Shown in pieces: positions 15,676 through 23,532 of a stretch of DNA of 25,247 bases. Source of the DNA: a virus. The stretch lies in the IMG/VR virus record IMGVR_UViG_3300042373_000397, positions 1 to 25,247 of that record; one strand, given 5' to 3'. A program made the position numbers and the translations under genes. The notes under the pieces were generated by a model, which was not told the origin of the DNA, did not search any database, and was given only the letters and a program-made list of their open reading frames with translations. How positions within the stretch are numbered: position 1 is the stretch's first letter; each line of letters starts with the position of its first letter.

Positions 15676-15706
15676 AGCCACTCTTAAATAGGGTGGCTTT
15701 TTTTTT
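15676..15706 (+). terminator. Rho-independent terminator after the tail-tube gene
   Basis: AGCCACTC (15676-15683), loop TTAAATA, GGGTGGCT (15691-15698), an 8-bp stem with one G-U pair, followed by a run of T to 15706. Confidence 0.9.
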
Positions 15707-15739
15707 AGCAAAATTTCACACGAGTTATATATATAAGTA

Positions 15740-16174
15740 GTGATAAGAATTAACCAAGACATAAACCAAAATATTTATGTGACTTTAACCGAGAATAAAG
15801 TCGGAACAAGTGATTATTATTTGATGGAATGTACAAACCAAGTTACGAATGATATTTCATATTGTATATTATTTGGAGATAGTAGTAATTTCAAAGAAAG
15901 GTATAACACATTTCGAATAACTTTAGACCCTGATAATATAAATAAAGGAATAAGCAAACATTTATACTTGCCTTACAGCGGATTCTATACTTATGTTATA
16001 TTTGAAACGACATTAACAACAGAGCAATATGATGTTTTAACCGATGCAGAGCAAGCAACTACTTCAATATTAGGGCAATTAGAAACTGGCTTACTTTGGT
16101 ACATTCCAACTGCACAAAATAACACAGAATATAATCCAACTGATTCAACTACCTTTGTTTACACACCACAATAA
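15740..16174 (+). CDS. Unknown virion-region protein upstream of the portal
   Basis: A 144-residue protein of unknown function. An in-frame TAA at 15734-15736 leaves GTG 15740 as the only start that keeps the N-terminus (VIRINQDINQNIYVTLTENK). The sequence is beta-rich with many Asn and Thr: ISYCILFGDSSNFKERYNTF, DNINKGISKHLYLPYSG, ending LETGLLWYIPTAQN. Its stop is followed directly by the portal ATG, so the two are co-translated. Proteins of this pattern precede the portal in Bacteroidota phages, so it may be a minor structural protein. No enzymatic motif is visible. Confidence 0.5.
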   Translation: MIRINQDINQNIYVTLTENKVGTSDYYLMECTNQVTNDISYCILFGDSSNFKERYNTFRITLDPDNINKGISKHLYLPYSGFYTYVIFETTLTTEQYDVLTDAEQATTSILGQLETGLLWYIPTAQNNTEYNPTDSTTFVYTPQ

Positions 16175-18178
16175 ATGACAGATAAAAAAGAATATAATCC
16201 GAGTGTAATGGTGCTTAAATTTACGAATGATAAAGTACCGACATTTGTTGAGCCTAAGTCTTCGCAAAGATTAAAGTATGTAAAGTATGGAGAGAATAAT
16301 AACTACCCTAACTTTTTACTAACTTTATTTAATCGCAGCGCAAAGCATAACGCAATATTAACAAGCAAGCAGCAATACATAACTGGTCAAGGTTGGATGT
16401 TTGATGAGTTAGGAATGGAAGGCGAAGAAGTAGTTGCATTAAAAGCATTTATTGACAATCCTAATCCATACGAAACATTAAAAGACTTACTTAATAAGAC
16501 AGATTTAGATTGTGAAATATTTGGCGGTTGTTATTTAAAAGTTGTTAGCGACAAAAAAGGTGGTATTTCAGAAATTTATCATGTTAATTATTGCGATGTA
16601 AGAAGCACAGAAGATAACAGCGAATTTTATATAAGTGATAAATGGTTAAATAGTGAAGGTGGCGAGAATACTAACATCAAAGAAGATGAATATAAGACCT
16701 TACCACCATTCGACCCAAGTTTAAAGAAGCTACCAAGTGAAAGTATTTATTATTATAAATCGTATAGACCTAACATCAATACTTACACATTACCCGAGTA
16801 CATTGGTGCAATTCCTGCAATTATTACTGATGCTGAAATAGCAAATTTTCATAGAGCCGAAATACAAAATAGTTTCAAAGGTTCTAAAATGATTGTGTTC
16901 AAAAATGGTGTACCTTCAGATGAAGAAATGAAGTCAACAGAACGCAAGTTAAAAGCTAAGTTCACACCAACTGACAACGCAGGTAGTATAGTAATTGATT
17001 TCGTAGATGACCCGAATAGAGTACCTGAAATATTAGACTTAGCAGCAGGAGATTTTGATAAGAAGTATGAAGCGTTAAACGATACGATACAACAAGAAAT
17101 ATTTGTTGGACATAAGATTACATCACCAATGTTATTTGGGGTGAGAGTAGAAGGTCAATTAGGTGGGCGCAATGAAATGGTTGATGCTTACAATTTATTT
17201 GCTAATACATACGTTAATCCAAAGCAAAGAGTACAAGAAGAAATATATAATCTATTCGCACCAGTTAAAGGAAAGCTAAAAATAAAAGCATTAGAGCCAA
17301 TCATGCCAAGTTTTAGCGAACAAACTTTGATGACCATTTTAACAAAGGATGAGATGCGAGAAATTATAGGTCGCAAACCATTAGACATTCAAACTAATGT
17401 TAATTCAACTATTAGCGATGCCTTAAATTCATTAAGTCCATTAGTAGCGAATAAGGTTTTAGCTTCATTAAGTCAAGATGAAATAAGAAGTATAGTAAAC
17501 AAGCCACCATTAGCAGCCGATGCAGTTCTACCAACAGATAGTCCTGCACAATTCTCAAAGTGTTCACACGATGAAATAGCAGATGATGATTTAGACTTTA
17601 GTATTTTCTCAAAGTATGGAGAACCTATTGAGAATTTTGTAAGCATTAAGCATAAGAAATTTATGTTTAGTTCGCAGCAATTCGCACTGACTAAACAAGA
17701 CAATGGAGTATTAGATTTGATTCAAAAAACACCTAATATCACGATTGAAGATTTAACAAAGATTTTAAAGACAGATAAGACCTCAATCATTGAAAGTTTG
17801 ACAGCATTAGGAGATGAAGGTTTGATTGACTTAGACAGCGAAGGCAAGATAAGTTTAACAAGGTCAGGCGCAAGAAAAGTAGTACCAAGTTTTCAAGAAC
17901 TTTATATCCGTTATAGATACGTTTTAAGACCCGATGCACCTGCATTAGTTAAAGGTGGAACAAGTAGACCTTTTTGTGAAGCAATGATGGCAAATCCACG
18001 TTACTTTTCAAAGGATGACATAGATAAAATTGGTCAAGAATTAGGTGCAATATATGGAATACCTAACTATGATGCTTTTAGGCGAAGAGGTGGATGGTAT
18101 CACGACCCTAAACAAGATGTAAACTTGCCTTTTTGTAGGCACGTATGGGAACAATCTCTTATAAAAAGAATTAAATAA
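16175..18178 (+). CDS. Portal protein with winged-helix and Cys/His C-terminal extension
   Basis: A 667-residue protein. Residues about 1-400 are portal-like: KYVKYGENNNYPNFLLTLFN near the N-terminus, ILTSKQQYITGQGW, LDCEIFGGCYLKVV, then the long-helix region with FHRAEIQNSFKG and a C-terminal clip-like part VGHKITSPMLFGVR. The portal is the dodecameric ring through which DNA is packaged. Two extra modules follow: a winged-helix-like segment (about 500-570, DNGVLDLIQKTPNITIEDLT onward) and a Cys/His module (about 575-667, GTSRPFCEAMMANPRYFS, GGWYHDPKQD, FCRHVWEQ) resembling the tail of Mu gpF-like minor head proteins. So it may be a fused portal and minor head protein. No separate minor head gene is seen nearby. 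Confidence 0.8.
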   Translation: MTDKKEYNPSVMVLKFTNDKVPTFVEPKSSQRLKYVKYGENNNYPNFLLTLFNRSAKHNAILTSKQQYITGQGWMFDELGMEGEEVVALKAFIDNPNPYETLKDLLNKTDLDCEIFGGCYLKVVSDKKGGISEIYHVNYCDVRSTEDNSEFYISDKWLNSEGGENTNIKEDEYKTLPPFDPSLKKLPSESIYYYKSYRPNINTYTLPEYIGAIPAIITDAEIANFHRAEIQNSFKGSKMIVFKNGVPSDEEMKSTERKLKAKFTPTDNAGSIVIDFVDDPNRVPEILDLAAGDFDKKYEALNDTIQQEIFVGHKITSPMLFGVRVEGQLGGRNEMVDAYNLFANTYVNPKQRVQEEIYNLFAPVKGKLKIKALEPIMPSFSEQTLMTILTKDEMREIIGRKPLDIQTNVNSTISDALNSLSPLVANKVLASLSQDEIRSIVNKPPLAADAVLPTDSPAQFSKCSHDEIADDDLDFSIFSKYGEPIENFVSIKHKKFMFSSQQFALTKQDNGVLDLIQKTPNITIEDLTKILKTDKTSIIESLTALGDEGLIDLDSEGKISLTRSGARKVVPSFQELYIRYRYVLRPDAPALVKGGTSRPFCEAMMANPRYFSKDDIDKIGQELGAIYGIPNYDAFRRRGGWYHDPKQDVNLPFCRHVWEQSLIKRIK

Positions 18179-18215
18179 ATAACAAAATATGTCTACATTT
18201 AAAGTATTTATTTTG

Positions 18216-18223
18216 TATATTTG
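18216..18223 (+). promoter_or_regulatory. Putative -7 promoter box before the GIY-YIG gene
   Basis: TATATTTG lies exactly 4 nt before ATG 18228, the same spacing as before the HNH gene. It would give a leaderless transcript. No clear -33 TTTG is visible at the usual distance. Confidence 0.45.
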
Positions 18224-18227
18224 TTGC

Positions 18228-18863
18228 ATGATAACACTATACGAAATTATTTGCCCAATATCTACTAAGGTTGTTTATATTGGAATTACAAAAAATGTTG
18301 CATTAAGATATACTCAACATATGTGGGGTAATAAAAAAGATTCAAAAGAAAAATCTGATTGGTGTAATAGTTTAAAACAAAAAAATTTAGTTCCAATTTT
18401 AAACATTATTGAATCTAATTTATCAATAGAAGATGCAAGAAAAAGAGAAAGAAGATTAATTGTTGATAATATAAATAAAGGTAATAATATTTTCAATATA
18501 AATGATTGTACATTATATTATCAATACACAAAAAAAGGTGAATTAGTTGGGGTTTTCTATACTATTAGAGAAGCAAAAAAAGAAACGGGAATATTGCCTA
18601 AAATTAATGGTTATACATCAGGCGGTTTTGTTTGGACTAATGGAGTTTTTGATGCAAGTAAATTAGAAATATACTCAAAATCAAAAGAAGTACTTTGTAA
18701 AGAAGTTCATCAGCTACATAAAGACGGGACATTTATACAATCGTTTAAAGGTGTTCGTGAAGCTTGTAGACAAACAAATATAGACCATCGAAGTATTGCC
18801 CAAGTTGCAGGTGGTTCTAAAATAAGAAAAACAGCGGGCGGTTATAAATGGAAATATATATAA
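18228..18863 (+). CDS. GIY-YIG homing endonuclease
   Basis: A 211-residue free-standing homing endonuclease. ATG 18228 is preferred over ATG 18189 because a TATATTTG box lies between them and homology begins at MITLYEIICP. The nuclease domain has YEI (5-7) in place of GIY, YIG at 17-19, LRYTQH (Arg27, His31) and ARKRERRLI with candidate catalytic Glu74. The second half has NUMOD1/IENR1-type DNA-binding repeats: one around GELVGVFYTIREAKKETGI, another from VHQLHKDGTFIQSFKGVREA to the end, GYKWKYI. It spreads its own gene by cutting uninvaded genomes. It lies between portal and connector, neither of which is interrupted, and is more A/T-rich than both. Confidence 0.88.
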   Translation: MITLYEIICPISTKVVYIGITKNVALRYTQHMWGNKKDSKEKSDWCNSLKQKNLVPILNIIESNLSIEDARKRERRLIVDNINKGNNIFNINDCTLYYQYTKKGELVGVFYTIREAKKETGILPKINGYTSGGFVWTNGVFDASKLEIYSKSKEVLCKEVHQLHKDGTFIQSFKGVREACRQTNIDHRSIAQVAGGSKIRKTAGGYKWKYI

Positions 18864-18867
18864 GATA

Positions 18868-19464
18868 ATGGCAAAAGCAATTTTTTTAAGCGAAGCAACA
18901 TTAAAGCAAGAATCAATTTTGCAAGATAATGTAGATATGAAGGTAGTAACACCAACGATAATTGACGTGCAATCGTTTTATATACTACCGATATTAGGAA
19001 CAGCATTGTATAATGATTTTGTAACAAAGATTATAGCAGGAACATTGAGTAATTCGTACAAATTATTACTTGATACTTACATCACACCTGCAATGATTTG
19101 GTATGTTAGATATGAACTACCTTTAAATATTAATTACAAGTATTTCAACAAGGCAGTAGGGGTGCAGAATGCAGACAATATGCAGCCTGCAAGCATTGAT
19201 GAACTAACTATGGTTATGGATAGGGCTAAGAATAAAGCGGAGTGGTATGCCGAGCGATTAACTAAGTATTTATATGCAAATGATACAACTTATCCTTTGT
19301 TTTTGAACCAACCCAATTCAGATTTAGCGACCATCTACGCAAAGCAATCTAATTACACAAGTGGTATGCTATTAGATGATAATAGTTGCTGCATGGGTCA
19401 ATATAATTTCACAGATTTAGAGACTAGTCCAAGTGTAACTGGCAGAGGTTGCACATTCTGCTAA
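18868..19464 (+). CDS. Head-tail connector protein (DUF6712-like)
   Basis: A 198-residue mostly helical protein starting MAKAIFLSEATLKQESILQD. The segments VDMKVVTPTIIDVQSFYILP and PILGTALYNDFVTKI match DUF6712-type proteins, which are thought to act as head completion or adaptor rings under the portal in Bacteroidota phages. The C-terminal end is Cys-rich (SCCMGQYNF and CTFC), possibly metal-binding or disulphide-forming. It follows the portal once the inserted homing endonuclease is removed, the expected place for a connector. Confidence 0.6.
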   Translation: MAKAIFLSEATLKQESILQDNVDMKVVTPTIIDVQSFYILPILGTALYNDFVTKIIAGTLSNSYKLLLDTYITPAMIWYVRYELPLNINYKYFNKAVGVQNADNMQPASIDELTMVMDRAKNKAEWYAERLTKYLYANDTTYPLFLNQPNSDLATIYAKQSNYTSGMLLDDNSCCMGQYNFTDLETSPSVTGRGCTFC

Positions 19465-19598
19465 TGAACAAAGGAATAAATAAAACAAATATCGAAAAGT
19501 TACAAGCATTTATCAAACAACAAAATGAAGTTCATAACACTAAACCAAGTCCTAAACATAATAAGAACAATCTGCAACAACCATCTGCAAATAAATAG
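19464..19598 (+). CDS. Possible 44-residue overlapping ORF
   Basis: ATG 19464 overlaps the previous stop (TAATG). It encodes a hydrophilic Asn/Lys/Gln-rich peptide (MNKGINKTNIEKLQAFIKQQ at the start) ending at TAG 19596-19598, 74 nt inside the next gene. The coupled start makes translation plausible, but low-complexity composition and heavy overlap make chance likely. Confidence 0.2.
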   Translation: MNKGINKTNIEKLQAFIKQQNEVHNTKPSPKHNKNNLQQPSANK

Positions 19599-19968
19599 TT
19601 TTGTTTTTGGTTCGATAACAGATATAAGTGCAAGTGAACAGGAACAGTACACTATGGTTTGGTGCGACATAAACGACAGCCAAATGAGTGAGCGAATGTT
19701 TACAATGAATTTATCATTATACGTTTTAGATATTCAACGAGCAGACAATAGCAATGAGATAGATGTATTGAGCGATACGTTAAGCATAGGCAGGGATTTA
19801 ATCGCAGAGTTAAGCGATCCAATTTACCAAGATTATTTCAATGTGAGATACGATGTAAACTTTGGACAAGTTCGTGAAGGCTTTCCCGATGTAGTGAACG
19901 GATGGAAATTAGACATAGCACTTGACTTGATGGAATTAAACGACAGATGTCAAGTCCCAACAATTTAA
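19525..19968 (+). CDS. Tail terminator/neck-like protein
   Basis: A 147-residue soluble protein: LNQVLNIIRTICNNHLQINS at the start, YTMVWCDINDSQMSERMFTM in the middle, and NVRYDVNFGQVREGFPDVVN then WKLDIALDLMELNDRCQVPT at the end. Its length, alpha-beta pattern and place after the connector fit a neck or tail terminator protein that joins tail to head. I recognise the pattern from Bacteroidota phages, but it carries no diagnostic motif. The ATG may be preceded by a short overlapping ORF. Confidence 0.45.
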   Translation: MKFITLNQVLNIIRTICNNHLQINSFVFGSITDISASEQEQYTMVWCDINDSQMSERMFTMNLSLYVLDIQRADNSNEIDVLSDTLSIGRDLIAELSDPIYQDYFNVRYDVNFGQVREGFPDVVNGWKLDIALDLMELNDRCQVPTI

Positions 19969-19990
19969 ACAAAAATTTATATATAATATT

Positions 19991-20257
19991 ATGAGTACAG
20001 CATTAGAGAAAATTAGCGGAATGGGTGGGTTCTATGTGAACGCAGGAACATCCGCAAGAACAGGATTAGCAGTAGAGAGCATAGTTGTAATGACTGATTG
20101 CGTTTTTACAGCATTTGCCATTAATGGAGTTAATCAAATGACTACAAAAAATTTAACAGGTGTAACGATTAAAGCAGGAACATACTTGCCGACTAATCCT
20201 AACTTTAATATTACTGCTTATACATTGTCAAGTGGTTCAGTAATTGAGTATCAATAA
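19991..20257 (+). CDS. Small beta-structured virion protein candidate
   Basis: An 88-residue Thr/Gly/Ala-rich protein (MGGFYVNAGTSARTGLAVES; GVTIKAGTYLPTNPNFNITA) with no signal peptide. The alternating hydrophobic pattern suggests a small beta-barrel or fibre segment. The short GTYLPTNPNFNITAY end is typical of Bacteroidota phage surface proteins. Its stop overlaps the next start (TAATG), so the two are coupled and may form one surface assembly. Function unknown. Confidence 0.45.
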   Translation: MSTALEKISGMGGFYVNAGTSARTGLAVESIVVMTDCVFTAFAINGVNQMTTKNLTGVTIKAGTYLPTNPNFNITAYTLSSGSVIEYQ

Positions 20258-21099
20258 TGGCTAATTTTCCAACGATAGCAATAGGTTTACCATTTGTTCA
20301 TGCAGGCGGATTTAGTGCAGAAGCATTAGCATGGAGAACAAGTATTGGACTTAATAGTGGCACTATTTCAGATGCAAAATTACAAATCATTGATGATAAT
20401 TTCTTTAAGCCTGCATTGGCTAATGGAAATATTTTGAATCAATTAGATAGGTTAAATATTTATGCAGGGTTGCTTGGATTTCCAATAGCAGCAAGAACAA
20501 ATTTAATAAGTTCAAATTTCTATGTTGCTCCAGTAAGCAGTCCAACATTTGACAATAATGGATATGTTACAAGTGGAACAAGTTATTTGAATTTACAATA
20601 TAAATTATTTTCGCAAGGTGTTAAGTTTCAAAAAGACAATAACTCATTTGGAGCAATGATTTTAAGTCCTGCTTTTGCTGTTGATTTTTTACGAATAATG
20701 GGAAGCCGAGATGTAGGTGGAACTACAATATCAGCATTAATACGAGGTAATGGAACAATATTAAATGGTAACTCAACTAATAGCTATGGAACTGTTTCGG
20801 GATTAACTGACCAAACAGGGTGGACACTTATAGCCTCACAACGCAATAATTCTGCAAATTATAAAACTATTTTTACCACACCATTAGGGGTTACAACAGA
20901 AACAACTATAAACACTGCTTCAAGTGGCTTTAATCTAAATGACAATAATGTTTTTGAATTAACTGTAAACAATGGTGTTTCACCTGATGGTAGTTACGAT
21001 ACAAGACCGCATGGAGCAAGTTTCCATGGGTCTGCAAGTTTAGACATTCAAGCAATGAGAACACTATTGGTAAACACATTCACAGCATTAGGAGTATAG
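20257..21099 (+). CDS. Surface/receptor-binding-like virion protein
   Basis: A 280-residue protein. The N-terminal 90 residues contain helices (AEALAWRTSIGLNSGTISDA, QLDRLNIYAGLLGFPIAART) and may attach it to the virion. The rest is a beta-rich domain with FDNNGYVTSGTSYLNLQYKL and SASLDIQAMRTLLVNTFTAL, resembling lectin-like jelly-roll domains in phage adsorption or decoration proteins. It is T-richer than neighbouring structural genes, as often seen in exchanged receptor-binding modules. Receptor and exact virion position cannot be read from the sequence. Confidence 0.5.
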   Translation: MANFPTIAIGLPFVHAGGFSAEALAWRTSIGLNSGTISDAKLQIIDDNFFKPALANGNILNQLDRLNIYAGLLGFPIAARTNLISSNFYVAPVSSPTFDNNGYVTSGTSYLNLQYKLFSQGVKFQKDNNSFGAMILSPAFAVDFLRIMGSRDVGGTTISALIRGNGTILNGNSTNSYGTVSGLTDQTGWTLIASQRNNSANYKTIFTTPLGVTTETTINTASSGFNLNDNNVFELTVNNGVSPDGSYDTRPHGASFHGSASLDIQAMRTLLVNTFTALGV

Positions 21100-21101
21100 A
21101 T

Positions 21102-21311
21102 ATGAAAGTAATAACAGCAACATTAACACAAAAAAAAGAACTTGAAGGAACTTATAAGAACGGTTCTATTTTAGAGTTTATTTTAGATTCAAATGGAAAG
21201 TATGTATGCAATATTGCAGTAATTGATGATGAAGATTTTATTGATATTAAAGACAAACTAATTGCACTACCACAAATAGATTACAAACCAATTTTAAATA
21301 ATGCCTCATAG
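21102..21311 (+). CDS. Small protein of unknown function after the surface protein
   Basis: A 69-residue soluble protein (MKVITATLTQKKELEGTYKN at the start) with predicted strands and an acidic middle (VIDDEDFIDIKDKL). Not recognised. It is 2 nt after the surface protein stop and overlaps the next membrane protein by 11 nt, so it could be a fibre chaperone or a minor virion part. No motif decides between these. Confidence 0.45.
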   Translation: MKVITATLTQKKELEGTYKNGSILEFILDSNGKYVCNIAVIDDEDFIDIKDKLIALPQIDYKPILNNAS

Positions 21312-21495
21312 ATTCTTAGACATATTCGTTTCAGTATTGGGCTTCGTAGCCTTGCTTGAGAAACATAATTTTTTATTTGCTTCCATAGCTTCAATATGTA
21401 CCATCATTTATTGGATATTTCGTTTTTGTAATTGGATTATAAAAATGATTTTAGATAAGTCAATAGATGACTTTGAAAAGGGTTTAAAAAAATGA
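21301..21495 (+). CDS. Small membrane protein, lysis region
   Basis: A 64-residue protein with a hydrophobic N-terminal segment (FLDIFVSVLGFVALL, about 5-19) and a second one (FASIASICTIIYWIFRFCNW, about 26-45), then a basic helical tail ending GLKK. Two membrane segments and a charged C-terminus fit a holin or antiholin, and it opens a run of overlapping genes leading to the endolysin. It overlaps the gene before by 11 nt and the gene after by ATGA. Confidence 0.45.
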   Translation: MPHRFLDIFVSVLGFVALLEKHNFLFASIASICTIIYWIFRFCNWIIKMILDKSIDDFEKGLKK

Positions 21496-21857
21496 TTCAA
21501 TTTGACTACATGATATTGGGTGTAATATTCGCTTTGATAAGTGGGTATTGCAGAGCCTTGTTTGAGTGTATTATTTTGTTCGATTCATTGTTTGAGAAAC
21601 ATGGTTATTCGGAGTGGTGGTCTTATGCGAGATTTACGAGAAATAAGATTGGATATTGGGAGAATACATTTCCGAATGATGGAGGACATCGAATCAAAAT
21701 AATAGAGTTTATATTTGATGCCTTAGCGTGTGTTTGTTTGTCTTATTCTTACGATGAAATACTACATAGCTTTATCTCAACAATGATGGCAGTAATCGTA
21801 ACTTATTTTTTTATTAAGTCATTTGGATTTGAGCAGACATTTAAGGAATTGAGATGA
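21492..21857 (+). CDS. Membrane protein of unknown function, lysis region
   Basis: A 121-residue protein with a hydrophobic N-terminus (YMILGVIFALISGYCRALFE), a polar middle (SEWWSYARFTRNKIGYWENT, about 40-59, rich in Trp and Tyr) and two C-terminal hydrophobic segments (IIEFIFDALACVCLSYSY; FISTMMAVIVTYFFIKSF). Not recognised. Position between two small membrane proteins and before the endolysin suggests a role in lysis timing or the envelope. It is coupled at both ends by ATGA overlaps. Confidence 0.45.
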   Translation: MIQFDYMILGVIFALISGYCRALFECIILFDSLFEKHGYSEWWSYARFTRNKIGYWENTFPNDGGHRIKIIEFIFDALACVCLSYSYDEILHSFISTMMAVIVTYFFIKSFGFEQTFKELR

Positions 21858-22054
21858 AAAATATATCACTTAGAAACTACTTTGAGCCAACACCTAAGAA
21901 CGTCAAACGATGGCTATTAGCTATCAAGTCAATATTAGCTACCATCTCGGTTTCTGCTTATGTTAATGGGAGTGAAAAAGTAGCATTTTGGATATTAGTA
22001 GGTGGTGCAGTTATTGATGAACTAACAAACTTATTTAGCAATGAATCAAATTAG
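21854..22054 (+). CDS. Putative holin
   Basis: A 66-residue protein starting MKNISLRNYFEPTPKNVKRW. Two short hydrophobic segments follow, LLAIKSILATISVSAYVNG (about 21-39) and KVAFWILVGGAVIDELTNLF (about 42-61), with a polar C-terminus. The FEPTPKN(V/I)xxWLLAIK pattern recurs in small holin-like proteins of Bacteroidota phages. It lies directly before the endolysin with a 14-nt overlap, the classic holin-endolysin arrangement. It would permeabilise the inner membrane and release the endolysin, which has no signal peptide. Confidence 0.6.
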   Translation: MKNISLRNYFEPTPKNVKRWLLAIKSILATISVSAYVNGSEKVAFWILVGGAVIDELTNLFSNESN

Positions 22055-22454
22055 CAAACATATAAGTTTAAATGAGGCAATAGAAAGCCCAACAGCATTG
22101 AGAATGGGTATTAAGAATGTGCCTAATGAACTTGAATTAGAAGCTATGAAGTATGTAGCAGAAAATCTATTTGAGCCTATTCGTAAATGGTATAAAAAAC
22201 CAATAAAGATTAATTCATTCTTTAGATGTGTTGCTTTAAATAAAGCAGTAAAAGGGTCAGCAAGTTCACAGCACGTTAAAGGAGAAGCAATAGACATTAG
22301 CGGAGGAAACAAGATTGAAAATAAAAAGATTTTTGATTATATAGTTTCAAGTGGTTTGGATTTTGACCAATGTATTAATGAGTATGATTTTACATGGGTG
22401 CATATTTCATTAAAGAAATCAGGGAATAGAAAACAAGTTTTAATTATTAAATAA
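22041..22454 (+). CDS. Endolysin, Peptidase M15 (D-Ala-D-Ala carboxypeptidase-like)
   Basis: A 137-residue zinc peptidase of the M15_3 type that cleaves peptidoglycan peptides. It begins ISKHISLNEAIESPTALRMG, typical of these phage enzymes. The zinc ligands are His78 and Asp85 in SQHVKGEAIDI and His121 in FTWVHISL, with Arg62 (SFFRC) in the usual substrate-binding position. There is no signal peptide, so export depends on a holin. Length is normal for a single catalytic domain without a wall-binding domain, as expected for a Gram-negative host. Confidence 0.9.
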   Translation: MNQISKHISLNEAIESPTALRMGIKNVPNELELEAMKYVAENLFEPIRKWYKKPIKINSFFRCVALNKAVKGSASSQHVKGEAIDISGGNKIENKKIFDYIVSSGLDFDQCINEYDFTWVHISLKKSGNRKQVLIIK

Positions 22455-22469
22455 TTATTCCACTTATAA

Positions 22470-23465
22470 ATGGCAGGTCAACCAAGTATTAAATCCGACA
22501 TTGCAAAAGAGTATTTGTTAAAATTTCCGAACACTGCGAATATGACTTTAGCAAAGAAGATTTATGCTGAAAACAAAAGTGTTTATAAAAACATTGAGCA
22601 AGTTAGAAGTCACATAAGGGCTTTGAAAGGTGTTCATGGTGATAAAGCAAGAAAAGAAAATCATATTGAATTTCGCAAACAATTTGAAGCACTAAAAAAA
22701 GATTTGCCAAAAGGCGAAAGCGAAAGAATACAACCTTACACACTACCAAAAGCAAGTAAAAAGATTTTAATAATAAGTGATTTGCACATCCCATACCACA
22801 ATGATGATGCAGTCTTCGCAGCATTAGAATATGGATTGGACCAACAAGTAGATACTATTATAATAAATGGAGATTTAATTGATTTTGCGACCATCTCAAG
22901 ACATGAAAAGGATATGAGAAAGAGGTCAGTTAAATATGAGATGGACTGCACACGAGTATTCTTAAAAGGTCTTAGGGCTATGTTCCCAAAAGCATTAATA
23001 GTGTGGAGTTATGGCAACCATGATTTAAGGTATGATAAATATATCATGATGAAAGCACCGGAGATATTTGATATTGAATTAATCCAACTGCATGAATTAT
23101 TAAAGTTAAGAGATTTAAACATAATCAAAGTAGATTCTACTCAATACATCTATGCAGGAAAGTTGGCGATATTTCATGGTCACGAAACTGGACTAACTTC
23201 AGGAGGTGTAAATCCTGCACGATCATTAAGATTGAAATTAAATAAAAGTGCAGTTACATCGCACTTCCATAGAGAAACAAAAGACATGGGAAAGAACTTA
23301 GATGAACACCCTTATTCATGCTACTCGATAGCTTGCCTTTGCGATTTATTTCCGACCTATCTGCCTGTCAATATGTGGACACATGGATTTGGATATTTAG
23401 AATTAAGTCAAAATGGAGATTATAAATTTTATCAAAAATCAATAATAGAAGGAAAAATTTTTTAG
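22470..23465 (+). CDS. Calcineurin-like metallophosphoesterase with N-terminal helical domain
   Basis: A 331-residue protein. From about residue 98 it shows the metallophosphoesterase signature: KILIISDLHIPYHND (DxH), IIINGDLIDF (GDxxD), IVWSYGNHDLRYD (GNHD), FHGHETG and VTSHFHRE (the GHxH-like site is SHFH). These bind two metal ions and hydrolyse a phosphoester; the substrate is unknown. The first 90 residues are helical and basic (LAKKIYAENKSVYKNIEQVR) and resemble a helix-turn-helix that could bind nucleic acid. Such proteins occur in Bacteroidota phages. It sits between endolysin and spanin, separated from the next gene by a terminator. Confidence 0.8.
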   Translation: MAGQPSIKSDIAKEYLLKFPNTANMTLAKKIYAENKSVYKNIEQVRSHIRALKGVHGDKARKENHIEFRKQFEALKKDLPKGESERIQPYTLPKASKKILIISDLHIPYHNDDAVFAALEYGLDQQVDTIIINGDLIDFATISRHEKDMRKRSVKYEMDCTRVFLKGLRAMFPKALIVWSYGNHDLRYDKYIMMKAPEIFDIELIQLHELLKLRDLNIIKVDSTQYIYAGKLAIFHGHETGLTSGGVNPARSLRLKLNKSAVTSHFHRETKDMGKNLDEHPYSCYSIACLCDLFPTYLPVNMWTHGFGYLELSQNGDYKFYQKSIIEGKIF

Positions 23466-23479
23466 GTTTAAAAGTTTAG

Positions 23480-23487
23480 TATATTTG
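23480..23487 (+). promoter_or_regulatory. Putative -7 promoter box downstream of the phosphoesterase
   Basis: TATATTTG followed by CACC matches the Bacteroidota -7 consensus closely. It lies just after the phosphoesterase stop and upstream of a terminator (23533-23557), so transcription from it would make either a short RNA of about 65 nt or readthrough into the spanin gene. Confidence 0.4.
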
Positions 23488-23532
23488 CACCAGTAGTTTT
23501 TTGTAAGATTTCGTTTCATTAATTTGGTTAAG

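Noticed and set aside
18189-18227. Longer GIY-YIG protein starting at ATG 18189
   Set aside because: The extra 13 residues overlap a TATATTTG promoter box and add nothing to the nuclease domain.
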